Assembly: GCA_013076295.1 (NCBI GenBank) | Contig: RQOL01000501.1 | Coordinates: 84,104-148,103, forward strand | Direction: 5' to 3' | Length of the DNA stretch: 64,000 nt | Source: Sanderia malayensis | Taxonomy: Eukaryota > Cnidaria > Scyphozoa > Semaeostomeae > Pelagiidae | Shown: in pieces, positions 9,541 through 19,699 of the stretch | Layout of the letters: every line of letters starts with the position of its first letter | Position numbering within the stretch: the stretch's first letter is position 1 | The notes under the pieces: model-generated | Seen by the model: the letters and a program-made list of their open reading frames with translations, nothing else | What the model was told of the DNA's origin: nothing | The model's database searches: none | Made by a program: the position numbers and the translations under genes

Positions 9541-10071
9541 TGTCATGTAACAGTGTCGAAGTTAAATAAGGGATTTCCCCTCGGTCAAAGGGAATTTACC
9601 CAAAATAACTTCATCACGAGTTTTCCACCAACCTTGAGTTTTTGTTAGTTTTTCGTTTACCTTTACGCCGCCATTTACGACTGTTCACGCTACGATTTGG
9701 AATGTTTTAGACTGATTAATGTGCAGCTTCCAGGATTCACAGCTTTTGTGAGTGACTTTATCCTTATTCTAAACTAGTATTTGTTTTGTTTTGTTTTGTT
9801 ATATAACGCTGAGGAAATTTATCAATTAATCACAGACTAAACTGATCGCTCTTTCAATATTCATGCTTTTTGTGTTGTTATCGATAGCTTGTACTTTCTC
9901 CTACATTTATAGAGTATTTCATTGTTGTTATTATTAATCTAAATTGTAGCCTTGGAATTTGTATTTTTATTTTCAGTTACCATTATAATCATTGCGGATA
10001 AACATTTGCGTGTTTATCTGAGGTTTATCTGCTCGCCAAAGGGATACCGAACTATCTTGGAGGGCGTGACA
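9541..10071 (+). repeat. 3' LTR of BEL/Pao element
   Basis: The copy is 531 bp, differing from the 5' LTR at six positions. It is followed by the CTCTC target duplication. Confidence 0.92.
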
Positions 10072-10076
10072 CTCTC

Positions 10077-10460
10077 TGAGGTTCCCAAAAGCATTTTATT
10101 TGGTTATAGCACAAAACCTTGGTTGTTTAAAAATTTGGACATTTAATGCTGATAAAACAATTCTAGATAATAATATACGAGGTCTTTTAACAATGCTTTC
10201 GTCACGTACAGCGAGTTCGAGAAGATTTTGTTTTTCTAGCACTTTTTTGACCAATATCTGAGGATTCTTCTGATTTTCTGTGTATGGAAAATACTTCGCT
10301 GGAACAACTAAACACATTCCCTGTATTCTTTTCCCAGTAACAACACCAATTTTTGTGCCATATTTGAGATATGCCTCAAATATGCCCCCTCGAATAATCC
10401 CCCTCTGAAAATTTCAAAAATAAATAAGCCCTCAGTGGGCTAATTTGAGGATTTACTGTA
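10077..10460. mobile_element. MITE-like element, right half
   Basis: It ends with GGGCTAATTTGAGGATTTAC TGTA, the inverted counterpart of the left end at 3029. Internal AATAAGCCC/AATAATCCCCC motifs resemble those of the left half. A minus-strand frame of 73 codons (10096-10317) may be a remnant of a protein from an autonomous relative; I do not recognise it. Confidence 0.55.
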
Positions 10461-10626
10461 ATCTGCACGAAACCATCAAAATGCTAGAATATATGGTTCG
10501 GATACTTACTTTTTCATACATAATAACGACTAAAAAATAACAAGATTATGATACAGAGGTTCGACTCGTTCAATTTTTTCAAAGAAAAATTATAGCAAGA
10601 TAGAAGCATTAGCAACAACAATAGAG

Positions 10627-11313
10627 TTGGAAGGAGAGCGAATAATTGTACTATGTATCTACAGACCACCAAAAGCTACGGGAAAGAATCATTATATGAC
10701 AACGGAGCAGGAGCTAAATGAAATCGTATCCTGGGCTACACTACAAAGCCAGATAGTAATCATAACAGGAGACTTGAACTTAAATAGACTGCAACCCCAG
10801 AGTAGAGAAGGGAAAATGTTGATTGACTTGGAAGATGTCCATAATCTTGACTGCTTGATTACAGAACGAACAAGATGTACTGACTCGTCACAAACACTGA
10901 TTGATGTCATATTAACCAATAAGCCAGAGTATTTTGAAATGAGTGGCCAACTTGACATGGGAATGAGTGATCACAACATAGTCTATGGGCTGATGAATAA
11001 AAAGATAAAACAATATCCTAGAAAAGTTATAAGCTTCAGAAGTAGAAAACATCTTGATGAAGAAAAGCTAAAAAAGGACCTTGAGGAAGTACCATGGCAT
11101 GTGGGCTCAATCTTTGACTCAATAGATGACCAGTACTATTTTTGGAACAAAATGGTGACTGAAATTATAAATCAACACCTTCCTATCAAGAAAATGAGGG
11201 TAAGGGCAAAAGATGCCCCATACATGACATCAGAATGGAAAAATCTATCAGGCAGAAAAGAAAATTTGCGAAGATATATGCAAGAGAAAGAACTGCAGAA
11301 AATTGGGAGCTAA
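10627..11313 (+). CDS. LINE endonuclease C-terminal part and linker
   Basis: 228 residues. LCIYRPP and VIITGDLNLN are the endonuclease motifs around the catalytic Asp/Asn, TLIDVILTN is the next conserved strand, and MSDHNIVYG holds the C-terminal S-D-H triad. The frame is open upstream of the chosen Met to about 10580, so the Met is internal. It continues into the RT frame by a shift near 11230-11310. Confidence 0.85.
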   Translation: MEGERIIVLCIYRPPKATGKNHYMTTEQELNEIVSWATLQSQIVIITGDLNLNRLQPQSREGKMLIDLEDVHNLDCLITERTRCTDSSQTLIDVILTNKPEYFEMSGQLDMGMSDHNIVYGLMNKKIKQYPRKVISFRSRKHLDEEKLKKDLEEVPWHVGSIFDSIDDQYYFWNKMVTEIINQHLPIKKMRVRAKDAPYMTSEWKNLSGRKENLRRYMQEKELQKIGS

Positions 11314-12404
11314 AGAAAAAGTACAGAAACGAAGCAACAAGGCAACGTCGTAATGCAATAAAGGTCTACTGGATGCAAAAAACAGAAGAGTTGAAGGACA
11401 AACCAAGGAATTTCTTTCGAGCTTTCAATCCATTCATTGGCAAGAAGAACGAAAAAGGGGAAGATAACTTAATTAACTTGACAAAAGATGACAGGATAAT
11501 AGACAATCAGAGAGAAGTAGCAGAAGTCCTAGCTAGTTATTTCACTAACATGGGGATGGTTGACAGCATAACAACAGAAGAGTCTAACAAGCTAGATAAA
11601 CATCCAAGTGTGACAATCATAAGGGAACAAGGGAATGGACATACTAATTTTACTTTCAAAGAATTTCAGCAGCAAGAAATCAGAAATAGTCTCCAAAAAT
11701 TAGACGTAAAAAAGGCAACAGGTTGTGATGGAATCTCCCCTGAATTGATGAAAATGACTGCAAACCAACTAACACCTTCATTGACAACATTGTTCAACAA
11801 TTGTATTCGCCTCAAGGAGTGGCCATCTCTCTGGAAAAGGGGAGAATGGAGGCCTGCTTTTAAACAAGGGGACAAACTCAATAAAAAAAATTACAGACCA
11901 ATCACCATTCTTAACACAATAAATAATGTGCTGGAGTCAAAGTTAAGTGAACAGACAATGAATTTTATGGAAAATCGTCTAAGCATCTATTTAACAACAT
12001 ATCGACAAAAGAACAGTACTGAAACAACTCTGATTAGGCTTGTTGAAGACTGGAAAACATCACTTGAAGGGAGAGAAATTATAGCCATTTTGTCCACAGA
12101 CATGAGCAAGGCATTTGACTCCATGTATCCTAACTTGTTATTGGAAAAGCTTAAGCATTATGGTTTCTCAACTGATGCTCTGCAATTGATTGAGTCCTAC
12201 TTTGAAGATAGGCAAAATCGAGTAAAGCTAGGAGAAACAAAGAGCGAATGGAAAGTAACAAGCAGGGGATGTCCCCAAGGTTCTTCTTTTGGACCATTGC
12301 TGTGGAACATTTTTCAAAATGACCCTGTTCATAAAGTTGAGTTTTGTAAAATTAGTATGTATGCTGATGATCACCAGTTATACTGTTCAGAGAGGGATCC
12401 ATAG
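11235..12404 (+). CDS. LINE reverse transcriptase, N-terminal and catalytic part
   Basis: 389 residues. Motifs in order: KKATGCDGISPELMK, NYRPITILN, the catalytic LSTDMSKAFDSM (motif A), SRGCPQGSSFGPLLW (motif B) and MYADDHQLY (motif C with the YADD active site). The G-C-P-Q-G-S block and the YADD box are typical of CR1/L2-like RTs. It terminates at a TAG that interrupts an otherwise continuous frame. Confidence 0.9.
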   Translation: MEKSIRQKRKFAKIYARERTAENWELKKKYRNEATRQRRNAIKVYWMQKTEELKDKPRNFFRAFNPFIGKKNEKGEDNLINLTKDDRIIDNQREVAEVLASYFTNMGMVDSITTEESNKLDKHPSVTIIREQGNGHTNFTFKEFQQQEIRNSLQKLDVKKATGCDGISPELMKMTANQLTPSLTTLFNNCIRLKEWPSLWKRGEWRPAFKQGDKLNKKNYRPITILNTINNVLESKLSEQTMNFMENRLSIYLTTYRQKNSTETTLIRLVEDWKTSLEGREIIAILSTDMSKAFDSMYPNLLLEKLKHYGFSTDALQLIESYFEDRQNRVKLGETKSEWKVTSRGCPQGSSFGPLLWNIFQNDPVHKVEFCKISMYADDHQLYCSERDP

Positions 12405-13217
12405 TTGGTAGAGAGACATTTAAATCACGACATCAAAACTGCCACACAATGGTATAGTCAAAATCATTTACTTGCAAATAAAGAAAAGTATCAGGCCATG
12501 GTTATTAATCCTCCAAAAGCAACGGATAGCAAAATAACAGTAAAGGCAGATGAAGAAGAGATTGAGATAAAAAAGCAACTTAAGTTATTGGGTGTAATCA
12601 TTGATGATCAGATGAACTTTGGAGAGCATATTAGAGAAATCAGTAGGAAGGCAAGTCAGAGACTGGGCGTGCTTAATCAGTTTCGTAATAATATTTCAAC
12701 AGCTTCAAAATTAACGATCTACAAGACATCAATCATGCCGTATGTTACCTACTGCATTACTGTCTGGCATTTCGCCAAATCATCTGACCTGAGAAAAGTG
12801 GAAAGGATGCAAGAAAAGGCAATGAAGATAATTTATTATGACAAATCCAGCAGCTATGAACAACTGTTAAAGAGAGCAAAACTACCAACTTTGCAAAACA
12901 GAAGAATACAAGATATAGCAATTTTAATGTACAAGGTAAAGCACGAACTGGTTCCAGAATACATATCAAAGTTGTTTGAAATGCCAAATCAACATTATGC
13001 TCTCAGAAACAATGATTTTGTCATACCAAGATATAGAACGGTTATGAACGGTAAACATTCAATTAGATATTTCGGACCTTACATTTGGAGCAAATTGAGT
13101 TCGAGTACAAGGGAGAAACCCAGTTTGGATACGTTTCGTAAAACGGTAAGACTACTAGATTTAACAAATATAGGCAAAGATAGCTGCAATGGACAATGTA
13201 AGTTTTGTAATGGATAA
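12405..13217 (+). CDS. LINE reverse transcriptase, thumb and C-terminal part
   Basis: This is the same frame as the upstream RT segment, resumed directly after the TAG at 12402-12404. It contains WYSQNHLLANKEKYQAMV, KLLGVIIDDQMNF and YVTYCITVWHF, the usual post-YADD blocks, and ends in a Cys-rich tail (GQCKFCNG). A single nonsense mutation seems to be the main lesion in this half. Confidence 0.88.
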   Translation: MVERHLNHDIKTATQWYSQNHLLANKEKYQAMVINPPKATDSKITVKADEEEIEIKKQLKLLGVIIDDQMNFGEHIREISRKASQRLGVLNQFRNNISTASKLTIYKTSIMPYVTYCITVWHFAKSSDLRKVERMQEKAMKIIYYDKSSSYEQLLKRAKLPTLQNRRIQDIAILMYKVKHELVPEYISKLFEMPNQHYALRNNDFVIPRYRTVMNGKHSIRYFGPYIWSKLSSSTREKPSLDTFRKTVRLLDLTNIGKDSCNGQCKFCNG

Positions 13218-13450
13218 TGGACTTTATTTATTTATTTATTCATTTGAAGCACTTTTAACTATTCCTGAAGACATTTTAAGTTAAGCTCATTTTTATTGTA
13301 ATATATTTTATCTATTGAATTGTATATAACGGATAATGGACTTTATTTATTTATTTATTCATTTTGAAACACTTTTAGCCATTCCTAAAGACATTTTAAG
13401 TTAAGCTCGCTTTTATTTATTTACTTATTTATTATTTTTTTTTTATTATT
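13205..13450 (+). repeat. Tandem duplication in the LINE 3' UTR
   Basis: Two copies of about 120 bp begin TAATGGACTTTATTTATTTA and run to AAGTTAAGCTC, at about 13213 and 13332. They differ at scattered bases. They sit between the RT stop and the (AAT)n tail. Confidence 0.7.
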
Positions 13451-13557
13451 TATTTTGTTTCTTTTATTGTATTATATTATATCTATTGCATTGTATATAG
13501 GGTAAATAGTGTCCCCAATTAGCAGTATTGCTAAATATTACTGACACTGTAATAAAG

Positions 13558-13558
13558 T

Positions 13559-13591
<33 letters not shown>

Positions 13592-13592
13592 T
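13558..13592 (+). repeat. (AAT)n microsatellite tail of LINE
   Basis: About ten AAT units follow AATAAAGTTAT. Simple-repeat 3' ends are usual for CR1/L2-type LINEs, so this marks the 3' boundary. Confidence 0.85.
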
Positions 13593-13637
13593 TTTCTTAG
13601 TTCTATATTACTAACTATACCGTCAAAAATGATTGAA

Positions 13638-13666
13638 CAGGTTCATTCAAAATACTCTGGTCGGGA
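13638..13666 (+). repeat. Left terminal inverted repeat of P-like element
   Basis: CAGGT then the 24 bp perfect core pairs with 19196-19224, with one mismatch outside the core. It begins with CA, as P-superfamily ends often do. Confidence 0.85.
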
Positions 13667-13721
13667 AAGCTGGCAAAGATCAAAGGCCGCCGCTATGCAT
13701 GTTGTGCTGTTCAATTTTTGC

Positions 13722-13748
13722 TGTCACGTGATACCTCACCGTGCACAC
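13722..13748 (+). repeat. Subterminal inverted repeat, left
   Basis: TGTCACGTGAT and CTCACCGTGCACAC match the reverse complement of 19124-19149 with about two changes. It includes a CACGTG palindrome. In P elements, internal inverted repeats act as transposase-binding or enhancer sites; that role here is inference. Confidence 0.7.
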
Positions 13749-13757
13749 ATTTTCAAC

Positions 13758-13880
13758 ATGGCGAGCAATACGGGAGAAGATGTTGTTTCTGGCGAAGATT
13801 TGGATGTTATTTTGGAGCTTTTGGAGTCGGAATTTCTTGACGAAGAGATAGAAATACTAGATGCATTTGAGGAGGCAGTT
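13758..13880 (+). CDS. Putative first exon of the P-element accessory gene
   Basis: An ATG shortly inside the left end opens an acidic frame (MASNTGEDVVSGEDLDVIL..., rich in Glu, Asp and Leu). It is in a phase that can join the exon starting at 14319 if the donor falls after a whole codon. The exact donor is unresolved: a GT after ...EEA near 13878 is in phase but weak. The frame is open to 14033, so the exon may be longer. Confidence 0.4.
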
Positions 13881-14318
13881 TCACAGGCAAATTACGTGTG
13901 TTTTGATCTCCTTTTTCACAATAATAATTCAGGAAATGGGAGCGGCCTAGGCCTAACCAAACGAGGCGAGGGCAGCAATCTTTCTGATAATGTACAAAGA
14001 CCCAGTAATTGGTATTACGCACAATTTTGTTAGTGATTAGTTCTTAGCAGTTAATTAATAAAGTCTAATGTCCTGCACTTTTTAGGAAACTATACTGCTA
14101 GAGATTTTCAAACAAAATGCTGAGACTTGTGTAGTGCAATGAGGGCAAAATTTATGAGTTGTGTAGTCACATCTAGTTTCGTGTTGTAATGAATGAATCA
14201 ACGAAGTGTTCTTCGTCAAGGAGGAGAAATCAAACAAACGGTAAATCAGTTAGATTAGAGGTAGAATTTTGCAGATAAAAAGAGAACATAAATTTACTTT
14301 GATTTTCATCTACCGTAG

Positions 14319-15335
14319 ATTGAAGACAGTGACATTGAATGTGAAATTTGTGGAAAGAAGTGCAGGAGCAAATGTGGTTTGACAAGACACAAAAATACGA
14401 AGCATAAAGTGGCTTCAACTCATGAAGTAGACTCCTTTTCTATTGAAGATTATTGTCAGTTGGTCAGCCAGTGTGTTGAGAGCCTCTCTAACGATGAGTG
14501 CTACTCCGAAGATGTTAGAACAGGGTTCCAGGAATACGTTTTCGTATATGCGCCACAGGATCATGACCTTGAGTCAATCGCAATGTTTGGTAGGATTAAG
14601 AAACTTTACAATTCCTTGGAAAAAAAGGGGAATGTTGAACAATTCTATTCAACATATTTTGCACTCGTACCCCTAAAAGCTGCAGAATATTTTCCTGGCC
14701 TTCCATTCCAATCATCTGTTCTTTTGGCAACCAGATTAGCAGACAAAATTGTATCTTTTTTCAAAGAAAAGAAGGCAGGTCACACTCCAACAGCAAGAGC
14801 AAACTCCACCAGCTTATCAGTGAAAGAAAAGTCAGCCTTGCAGTATCTTGGTGGTTATGTGCTATTTTCTCTCAACAAGCGTTCACGAAAGTCCCCAAAA
14901 TGGAAGAGTATATCAGGCCAGCAAGCCATAGCACTGCGAGGATTCACAGGAAGGCAAGGCGAGGATTCAAGCACAGCACAAAATCTCATTGATTGTTTGA
15001 ACAGAGGAGGCCTTTGGAAGATTACCGTTGAAGTTGAACAGATTTTTGCAGTTGCAGAAATACATTTTAAAAGCATGACATCAGGAAATCACATTGTTAA
15101 GATTGATAAAGATGAGATTGTAAATAAGTTGATAAAGAACCACAAAATTGTGACCCTCTTTGGTCAGTGGGTAAGTCGTGCAGAACTGGAAGTGCCTGAT
15201 GATGTGTCAAAAGACATTTTGTACCAAGCTCTGTTGTTGTATACAAAAGTCAGATCATTTAGTTTTGCCAAAGATGTCATTAGCAGGTACAAGGCACGGA
15301 AAAAATTTTCTGCAAAGTCAAAATCACTTAGATGA
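14319..15335 (+). CDS. Accessory C2H2 zinc-finger protein of the P-like element
   Basis: After a likely acceptor (TACCGTAG, 14311-14318) the frame encodes a C2H2 finger (C-x2-C-x12-H-x4-H, CEICGKK...LTRHKNTKH). About 310 residues follow without a domain I can name, including LQYLGGYVLFSLNKR, LNRGGLW and KVRSFSFAKD. Similar sequences are, to my knowledge, uncharacterised proteins in cnidarian genomes. It lies inside the element's inverted repeats and converges with the transposase gene, tail to tail with a ~560 bp spacer, so it is probably a passenger or regulatory gene of the transposon. Function is unknown; DNA binding is suggested only by the finger. Confidence 0.7.
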   Translation: MEDSDIECEICGKKCRSKCGLTRHKNTKHKVASTHEVDSFSIEDYCQLVSQCVESLSNDECYSEDVRTGFQEYVFVYAPQDHDLESIAMFGRIKKLYNSLEKKGNVEQFYSTYFALVPLKAAEYFPGLPFQSSVLLATRLADKIVSFFKEKKAGHTPTARANSTSLSVKEKSALQYLGGYVLFSLNKRSRKSPKWKSISGQQAIALRGFTGRQGEDSSTAQNLIDCLNRGGLWKITVEVEQIFAVAEIHFKSMTSGNHIVKIDKDEIVNKLIKNHKIVTLFGQWVSRAELEVPDDVSKDILYQALLLYTKVRSFSFAKDVISRYKARKKFSAKSKSLR

Positions 15336-15893
15336 GAATTAAAAAGAAAAACAGACACACCAGAACAACACGAGTAAACAATGTTTGATATAAACAAGGT
15401 ACAAATTAGACCTTGTCAGTAGAAGTATGCTTCAGATCCCTAGAAATGAAAGGGAAATGAAACCTGAAAACACTACCAGTCAGATAGTGCCTTTTTGGCT
15501 TTCTAACCACTGAAAGCTTTTCTTATATCTGACCCTAATCAATGGCAAACGTGTGAAAACTGTATTTTTTGCGTGGTTGCATTCTTTTCTCTATGGCCCT
15601 GCTTAAGAAAAACTGCTTGTCTTCAACAGCAAAACAAACATACATCACACATTCTACAGAGATGGAAACTTTTCTTCCATGATTTCATGATTTGTCCTTT
15701 CCCTTAACAATGAGAAAAGTCACATATTTGTATGTTTTGCTATTGCAGGCCAGCAGTTCTTGTTAATGTTTCTCAGCATACAGTAGCCTCACTCTAACTT
15801 TGAATTTGTATCTACTTCAGATTAAAGTAAAAGTAGCAAAAGTAAACAAATATGATTATTGTTCTTTTTGACAGTCTTGTGTTCTACTAAAAA
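15336..15893. other. Spacer between convergent genes of the P-like element
   Basis: This AT-rich spacer has no coding potential I can support. It should carry the 3' UTRs and polyadenylation signals of both genes. Confidence 0.5.
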
Positions 15894-18340
15894 TTACTTT
15901 TTTTTGCATTTACGCTTGGGTAATTTCTCATTATCAACAGTGCGCCAACGCTTTTGACCAGTGCTTCGTCCTTTTGTGTTTCCTTGCACCTGCAAATTTG
16001 ACCTTTGTATCCTGATTTTATTGTCATTGTAACCAAAGGTACGGATAGTGGGATTATCAGATCTCCTTCCAATAGCCCTTTGCTTGCCAAAATATTGTTC
16101 CACTGGATCTTGACAAAATCGATTTGTGAGAACATATTCCATCCCTGAATTAAGCAAAAACCTCACAAGCTCTATCAGTGAGTAAATGCTCATACGGATT
16201 CCATCATATGTTTGGTGCGAAATGAACATACGTGCCCGTGCATTCTCATCAAAATCACCTGGCCTTTGGCTTATACTTTCTTTCCATTCAGACAGATATT
16301 CAAGGAAAACATCTGTCAGCCATGAAAATCTTTGATCATTTGTATCTTCGTACGGCAACAGGAAACTTTTCCTTCTCCTCTCACCTTCTGATATGCTGCG
16401 CACATTGAAACAATCAAAAAACTTATCCATTTTTTCACAGAATTCTGCTGTTGCAGCAGCATCAGGTGGCCCAAAGTTTTTCAAAACATTAGCCATAGAG
16501 GACCTTAATACCTGTGCCGCCAGATTGACTCTCATAGCAGAATATGATGTCAGCTCTATGTGGTCAGTGCTGATTCTTGGAAGAAGATGTAAACCATCTT
16601 CAATATCAGTGTAAAACATCTTTGAGATATGATTCCATAGGAGGGCATAGCCGTTGTTCCACATGAGGCGTTTGTGGGTACCTGACCCAGAGTTGAATAG
16701 ACAGTTCCGGGCAGTCTTTAGGAGATGTGGTGCATCACCGAAAAAATAGATGTTCCTTTCAGGGTTGAAAAGGTTCTTTGTGCAGTAAACGACACCTCTT
16801 TCAGCATCACCTTGAACCCCTGCATGCATATGGTACAATTTTCTGTTTTGAGGTGCACCATCACCAGTTGCACCAACAACTGCAAGGCCACATGTCATCT
16901 CCAGAATGCTGACTGCCTTCCAAAATATTGGAAACAACTGCACTGCACTTACACCAGCTGTAGCAAAATACCCTAGAGTATGCTTCAAGTTTGTTGATAT
17001 CCCCCTCACCATGAACAAAAGAGCATGGGAGGCAATTTCATCCAATTTCTCCAACGTAGCAAAATTGATATCTGGATCACCAAGATTCACGTAGCCAATG
17101 AGTTCCCCAGAGTGTTTGTCCCAGATCAGATTTCCTTGAATTTTCATTTCATCGTAAAGGATGAAGACAAACCTTTGGTGGGTGATGAAGCTTTTCGTTG
17201 CGTTACATATTTCACTAATGACCCCAGGATTAAACCCAGTCTTGGGAGTTATGGCATTGCTGTAGTCTCGAAGGACTCTTCTGCTTGGCAAGACAATTGT
17301 ACAGTCTTTGAATGTATCTCTCAGCTCATCATATGCTGATGCTGACTTTGAGGCTATAGACAGACACCAACGAATAATTGTCGGATGGTAGCGTCTTCCC
17401 TGAGCTGAACAGGATGTATTCTTTTGTTGTTGTTCCCAGAACAATTTGATAAATGGAGTCATCTTGCTACCACTTTCAGAAATTATCGTCAGCAAATCAT
17501 GACTTAGATCTTGTGTAACTGGTAGGCTCTTTTTCTCAATCTCCAGTTTCATCTCCGTTATCTGTGCTTGGAGTTGCCTGCACTTTAATCTTTGAGCCTG
17601 AAGCGTTAACTTTAAGCGTTGTGGAGAAGTTAAACTTACTGGGGCTTTTAGTTTTGCAGGCTCTGCAACTCTTCTGCATTTTCTCTTCTCGGAAAGTTCT
17701 TGAACTCTGATCCGTTCCAAGCAAACATCACAACTTACTTCACTTTTAGCAACAAGAACCTCACATTTTACTGCCCTTGTGCATTCTTTTGAGGGAAATG
17801 GACTTGAAGTTTCCATTTGATCAAACTGATCAGTGTGCATTGGCAAAACATGTCGAAGGGAATGTCCAGAATATGAGTTTTCTGGGTGGCCTTTGCAAAT
17901 TTCATAGCTGTCTATTTCAGTGAGAAGGTTTGAGACAGTTATGTTTCTCACACTCCTTTTCACACATTTATACAATATGTGATCTTCAGGAAGAAGCCAG
18001 CCAAATACTATCAGTGTAAAGGCTAAACTATCATCTATGTGTATATACAGCCTTGGAGTGATATAGGGGGCTTCAAATTTACAGAAACGAATTTGATTGT
18101 TTGATGATGAAACACACCAGTCCTTCAAAACAAGCTTTTGTACTCTGGTGGTGAGTTCTTTAAAATCTTTATAGCAATACTTTCTTGTATCACTGATCAA
18201 TGGCCTATCACACACAACTGATCTTGGCACTCTTTCTTTCTTCTGCACATTCGTTCTAAGATCAGAATCTCTGATGGGCAAATTCTGTGATGGCAATGCT
18301 CCCTTGATGAGTTCCTTCTTTGTTAGTTTAGGACCACGAC
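15894..18340 (-). CDS. P-element/THAP9-like transposase, main exon
   Basis: This exon follows an acceptor (TTTTCCCTAG, ending at 18341) and supplies about 815 residues. It has a Lys/Gln-rich coiled-coil stretch (LQAQRLKCRQLQAQITEM) after a Cys-rich segment, then the RNase H-like core. LYDEMKIQGNLIW carries the first probable catalytic Asp, VVGATGDGAPQNRKL the second, and FFGDAPHLLKTARN is a conserved P-superfamily block. The C-terminus has CQDPVEQYFGKQRA. No internal stop is present. With the THAP exon the product would be 892 residues, about the size of human THAP9. Confidence 0.88.
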
Positions 18341-18742
18341 CTAGGGAAAACAAATTATAAAATATGAGTTTAGGCTTAGCTCATTCTACAGCACCAAATT
18401 TTCATAAGGCGGGTATCACAAATATGTTTGGTTAGTGTAAAGTCCGACTCTCAACTAGGAGTAGGTTGGTCGGCATAAAAATACTTTGGGATTTTCTAAA
18501 ATTGTGGTCAAAATATGGAATTCTCATAAAAAGCTTACAGAAGATTCTTCAAAAGGCTTTACGCCCGACTCGGAATCTCGGGTTTTTCTTGTTTTCAGGT
18601 TGGTCGCTCGGCCATAGAAATGACAATCCCGCAGCCATAGAAATGACCGCTGCATGCTTCAGAAGTATGACACCTGGAAAACACCTTTGCGCGATCAACG
18701 AGTCTTGATTATATCCAACATAAAAACACCATTTATACTTAC

Positions 18743-18974
18743 AAATCTTAATTTCTTCAGGAAGAAAATGTCTTTCACAGACATGCAACGAATCTGCGGC
18801 CAACTGTCTTTTAAAACTTTCGTCCTGAACACGATACTTTGTTAAAACGTTCAAGAAATCTCTTCTCCATTTGGTGCTTTCCTCATCTTTCCCTGTTGGA
18901 AGTTTGAACAGTCCTATGCCTTTCTTTCTTCGACTCGTCCCGCACTGATTGAACGCACAGTTATCACCCGGCAT
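18743..18974 (-). CDS. P-element/THAP9-like transposase, THAP-domain exon
   Basis: From the ATG at 18974, 77 codons encode a THAP zinc finger: MPGDNCAFNQC, the KLPTGKDEESTKWRRDFL block, then HVCERHF (C2CH). The exon ends at a strong donor (ATTT then GTAAGTAT on the minus strand). Joining to the acceptor at 18340/18341 keeps the frame and creates the Cys-Arg junction. The THAP domain binds transposon ends. Splicing with no other intron is inferred from consensus and frame. Confidence 0.88.
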
Positions 18975-19123
18975 TTAAAAATGATTCAGACATATATTTC
19001 GATTTCTGTGCTACACTAATGAATCCAAAAACTAGTAAAACGATACCAAATAACGTCGTAAATCTGCCTTAGTATCACGACATCTAGCAGAACGCATAGG
19101 CCTCGATGCACGGTGATGATCAA

Positions 19124-19149
19124 GTGTGCACGGTGATGATCACGTGACA
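19124..19149 (-). repeat. Subterminal inverted repeat, right
   Basis: GTGTGCACGGTGATGATCAC then GTGACA pairs with 13722-13748. A second, imperfect copy of TGCACGGTGATGATCA lies directly next to it (19107-19122), so this side has a short tandem pair. Confidence 0.7.
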
Positions 19150-19195
19150 CGGTTTTTCTTTGACAAAAGGATGAAACTGTGAAAACAATAGGGTC

Positions 19196-19224
19196 TCCCG
19201 ACCAGAGTATTTTGAATGACCCTG
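19196..19224 (-). repeat. Right terminal inverted repeat of P-like element
   Basis: The 24 bp core is an exact reverse complement of the left end. It closes with CCCTG and is followed by the GATTGAA target copy. Confidence 0.85.
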
Positions 19225-19474
19225 GATTGAAGGTCTCCCATACTCAGGCATTATCTTTGATGTTACAATATAACCTTGAAACTCTGGTTCTAAATCTGTA
19301 GACTGGTATGGTAGCAAACAGGTTCATTATCGCCACATTAAATACCATGGAGGTCACAACCATCGATATTATAGGCCATGAGCTCTCATATTCTTCAGCT
19401 GCCAAGTCAGATAATGAAGAAATATCACTTATGCTTTCGTTATCAAAAAAATCACTGTCGGCTTCAAAACTCAT
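19225..19474 (-). pseudogene. Short acidic N-terminal exon-like fragment
   Basis: From 19474 the minus strand reads MSFEADSDFFDNESISDISS..., then shifts frame near 19330 to a piece with PYQSTDLEPEF. Such acidic starts followed by a PY-x-x-EP motif resemble the beginning of cnidarian proteins with a P2RX7-like C-terminal zinc domain, but that is a weak memory match. The P-like element lies directly downstream, so it may have inserted into this fragment. Confidence 0.25.
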
Positions 19475-19699
19475 TATATTTCAGATAAACAAATAAAAAT
19501 TTCACGATGAGATCTTTCAGATTTATCAATGTAATATTGATCGAAAGAGTTCAGTTTTTCATTATCGTAATCATTATTTGCAATTCTGCGCCAAAAATCT
19601 AAGAAAATAAATCTGAGGCCCAGACCTCTAAATTATAATGGACTCGTAATATCCCCCATTTTATGCCTGCAAAACACCAAAATTCAAAAATAAATTCAG

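Larger units (their letters stand above)
3160..10071 (+). mobile_element. BEL/Pao LTR retrotransposon, full length
   Basis: Two 531 bp LTRs beginning TGTCATG and ending GTGACA flank gag, protease, reverse transcriptase, RNase H, integrase and a BEL-type C-terminal domain, all on the plus strand. The 5 bp CTCTC lies immediately outside both LTRs (3155-3159 and 10072-10076), a clean target duplication. Six substitutions and no indels separate the LTRs by eye, so insertion was fairly recent. The coding region nevertheless has at least three frame breaks and an in-frame stop. It inserted into the MITE-like element at 3029/10460. Confidence 0.93.
10580..13592 (+). mobile_element. CR1-like LINE, 5'-truncated, with microsatellite tail
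   Basis: The copy holds part of the endonuclease, a complete-looking reverse transcriptase region, a 3' UTR with an internal tandem duplication and a terminal (AAT)n run. The N-terminal half of the endonuclease and ORF1 are absent, the usual result of incomplete target-primed reverse transcription. One frameshift (about 11230-11310) and one internal TAG (12402-12404) inactivate it. Confidence 0.88.
13638..19224. mobile_element. P-element-like (THAP transposase) DNA transposon
   Basis: The ends are inverted: CAGG(T/G)TCATTCAAAATACTC then TGGTCGGGA, with a 24 bp perfect core at 13643-13666 and 19196-19219. A 7 bp direct repeat GATTGAA lies just outside (13631-13637 and 19225-19231), a plausible target duplication. 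Subterminal inverted repeats around TGTCACGTGAT...CACCGTGCACAC lie at 13722-13748 and 19124-19149. Inside are a two-exon THAP transposase gene (minus) and a convergent zinc-finger gene (plus). The main frames are intact, so this may be a recently active autonomous copy. Confidence 0.85.

Noticed and set aside
13629..13757. Upstream Met extension of the accessory gene's first exon
   Set aside because: It would start outside the transposon end (13638) and read through the inverted repeat; the Met at 13758 lies inside the element.
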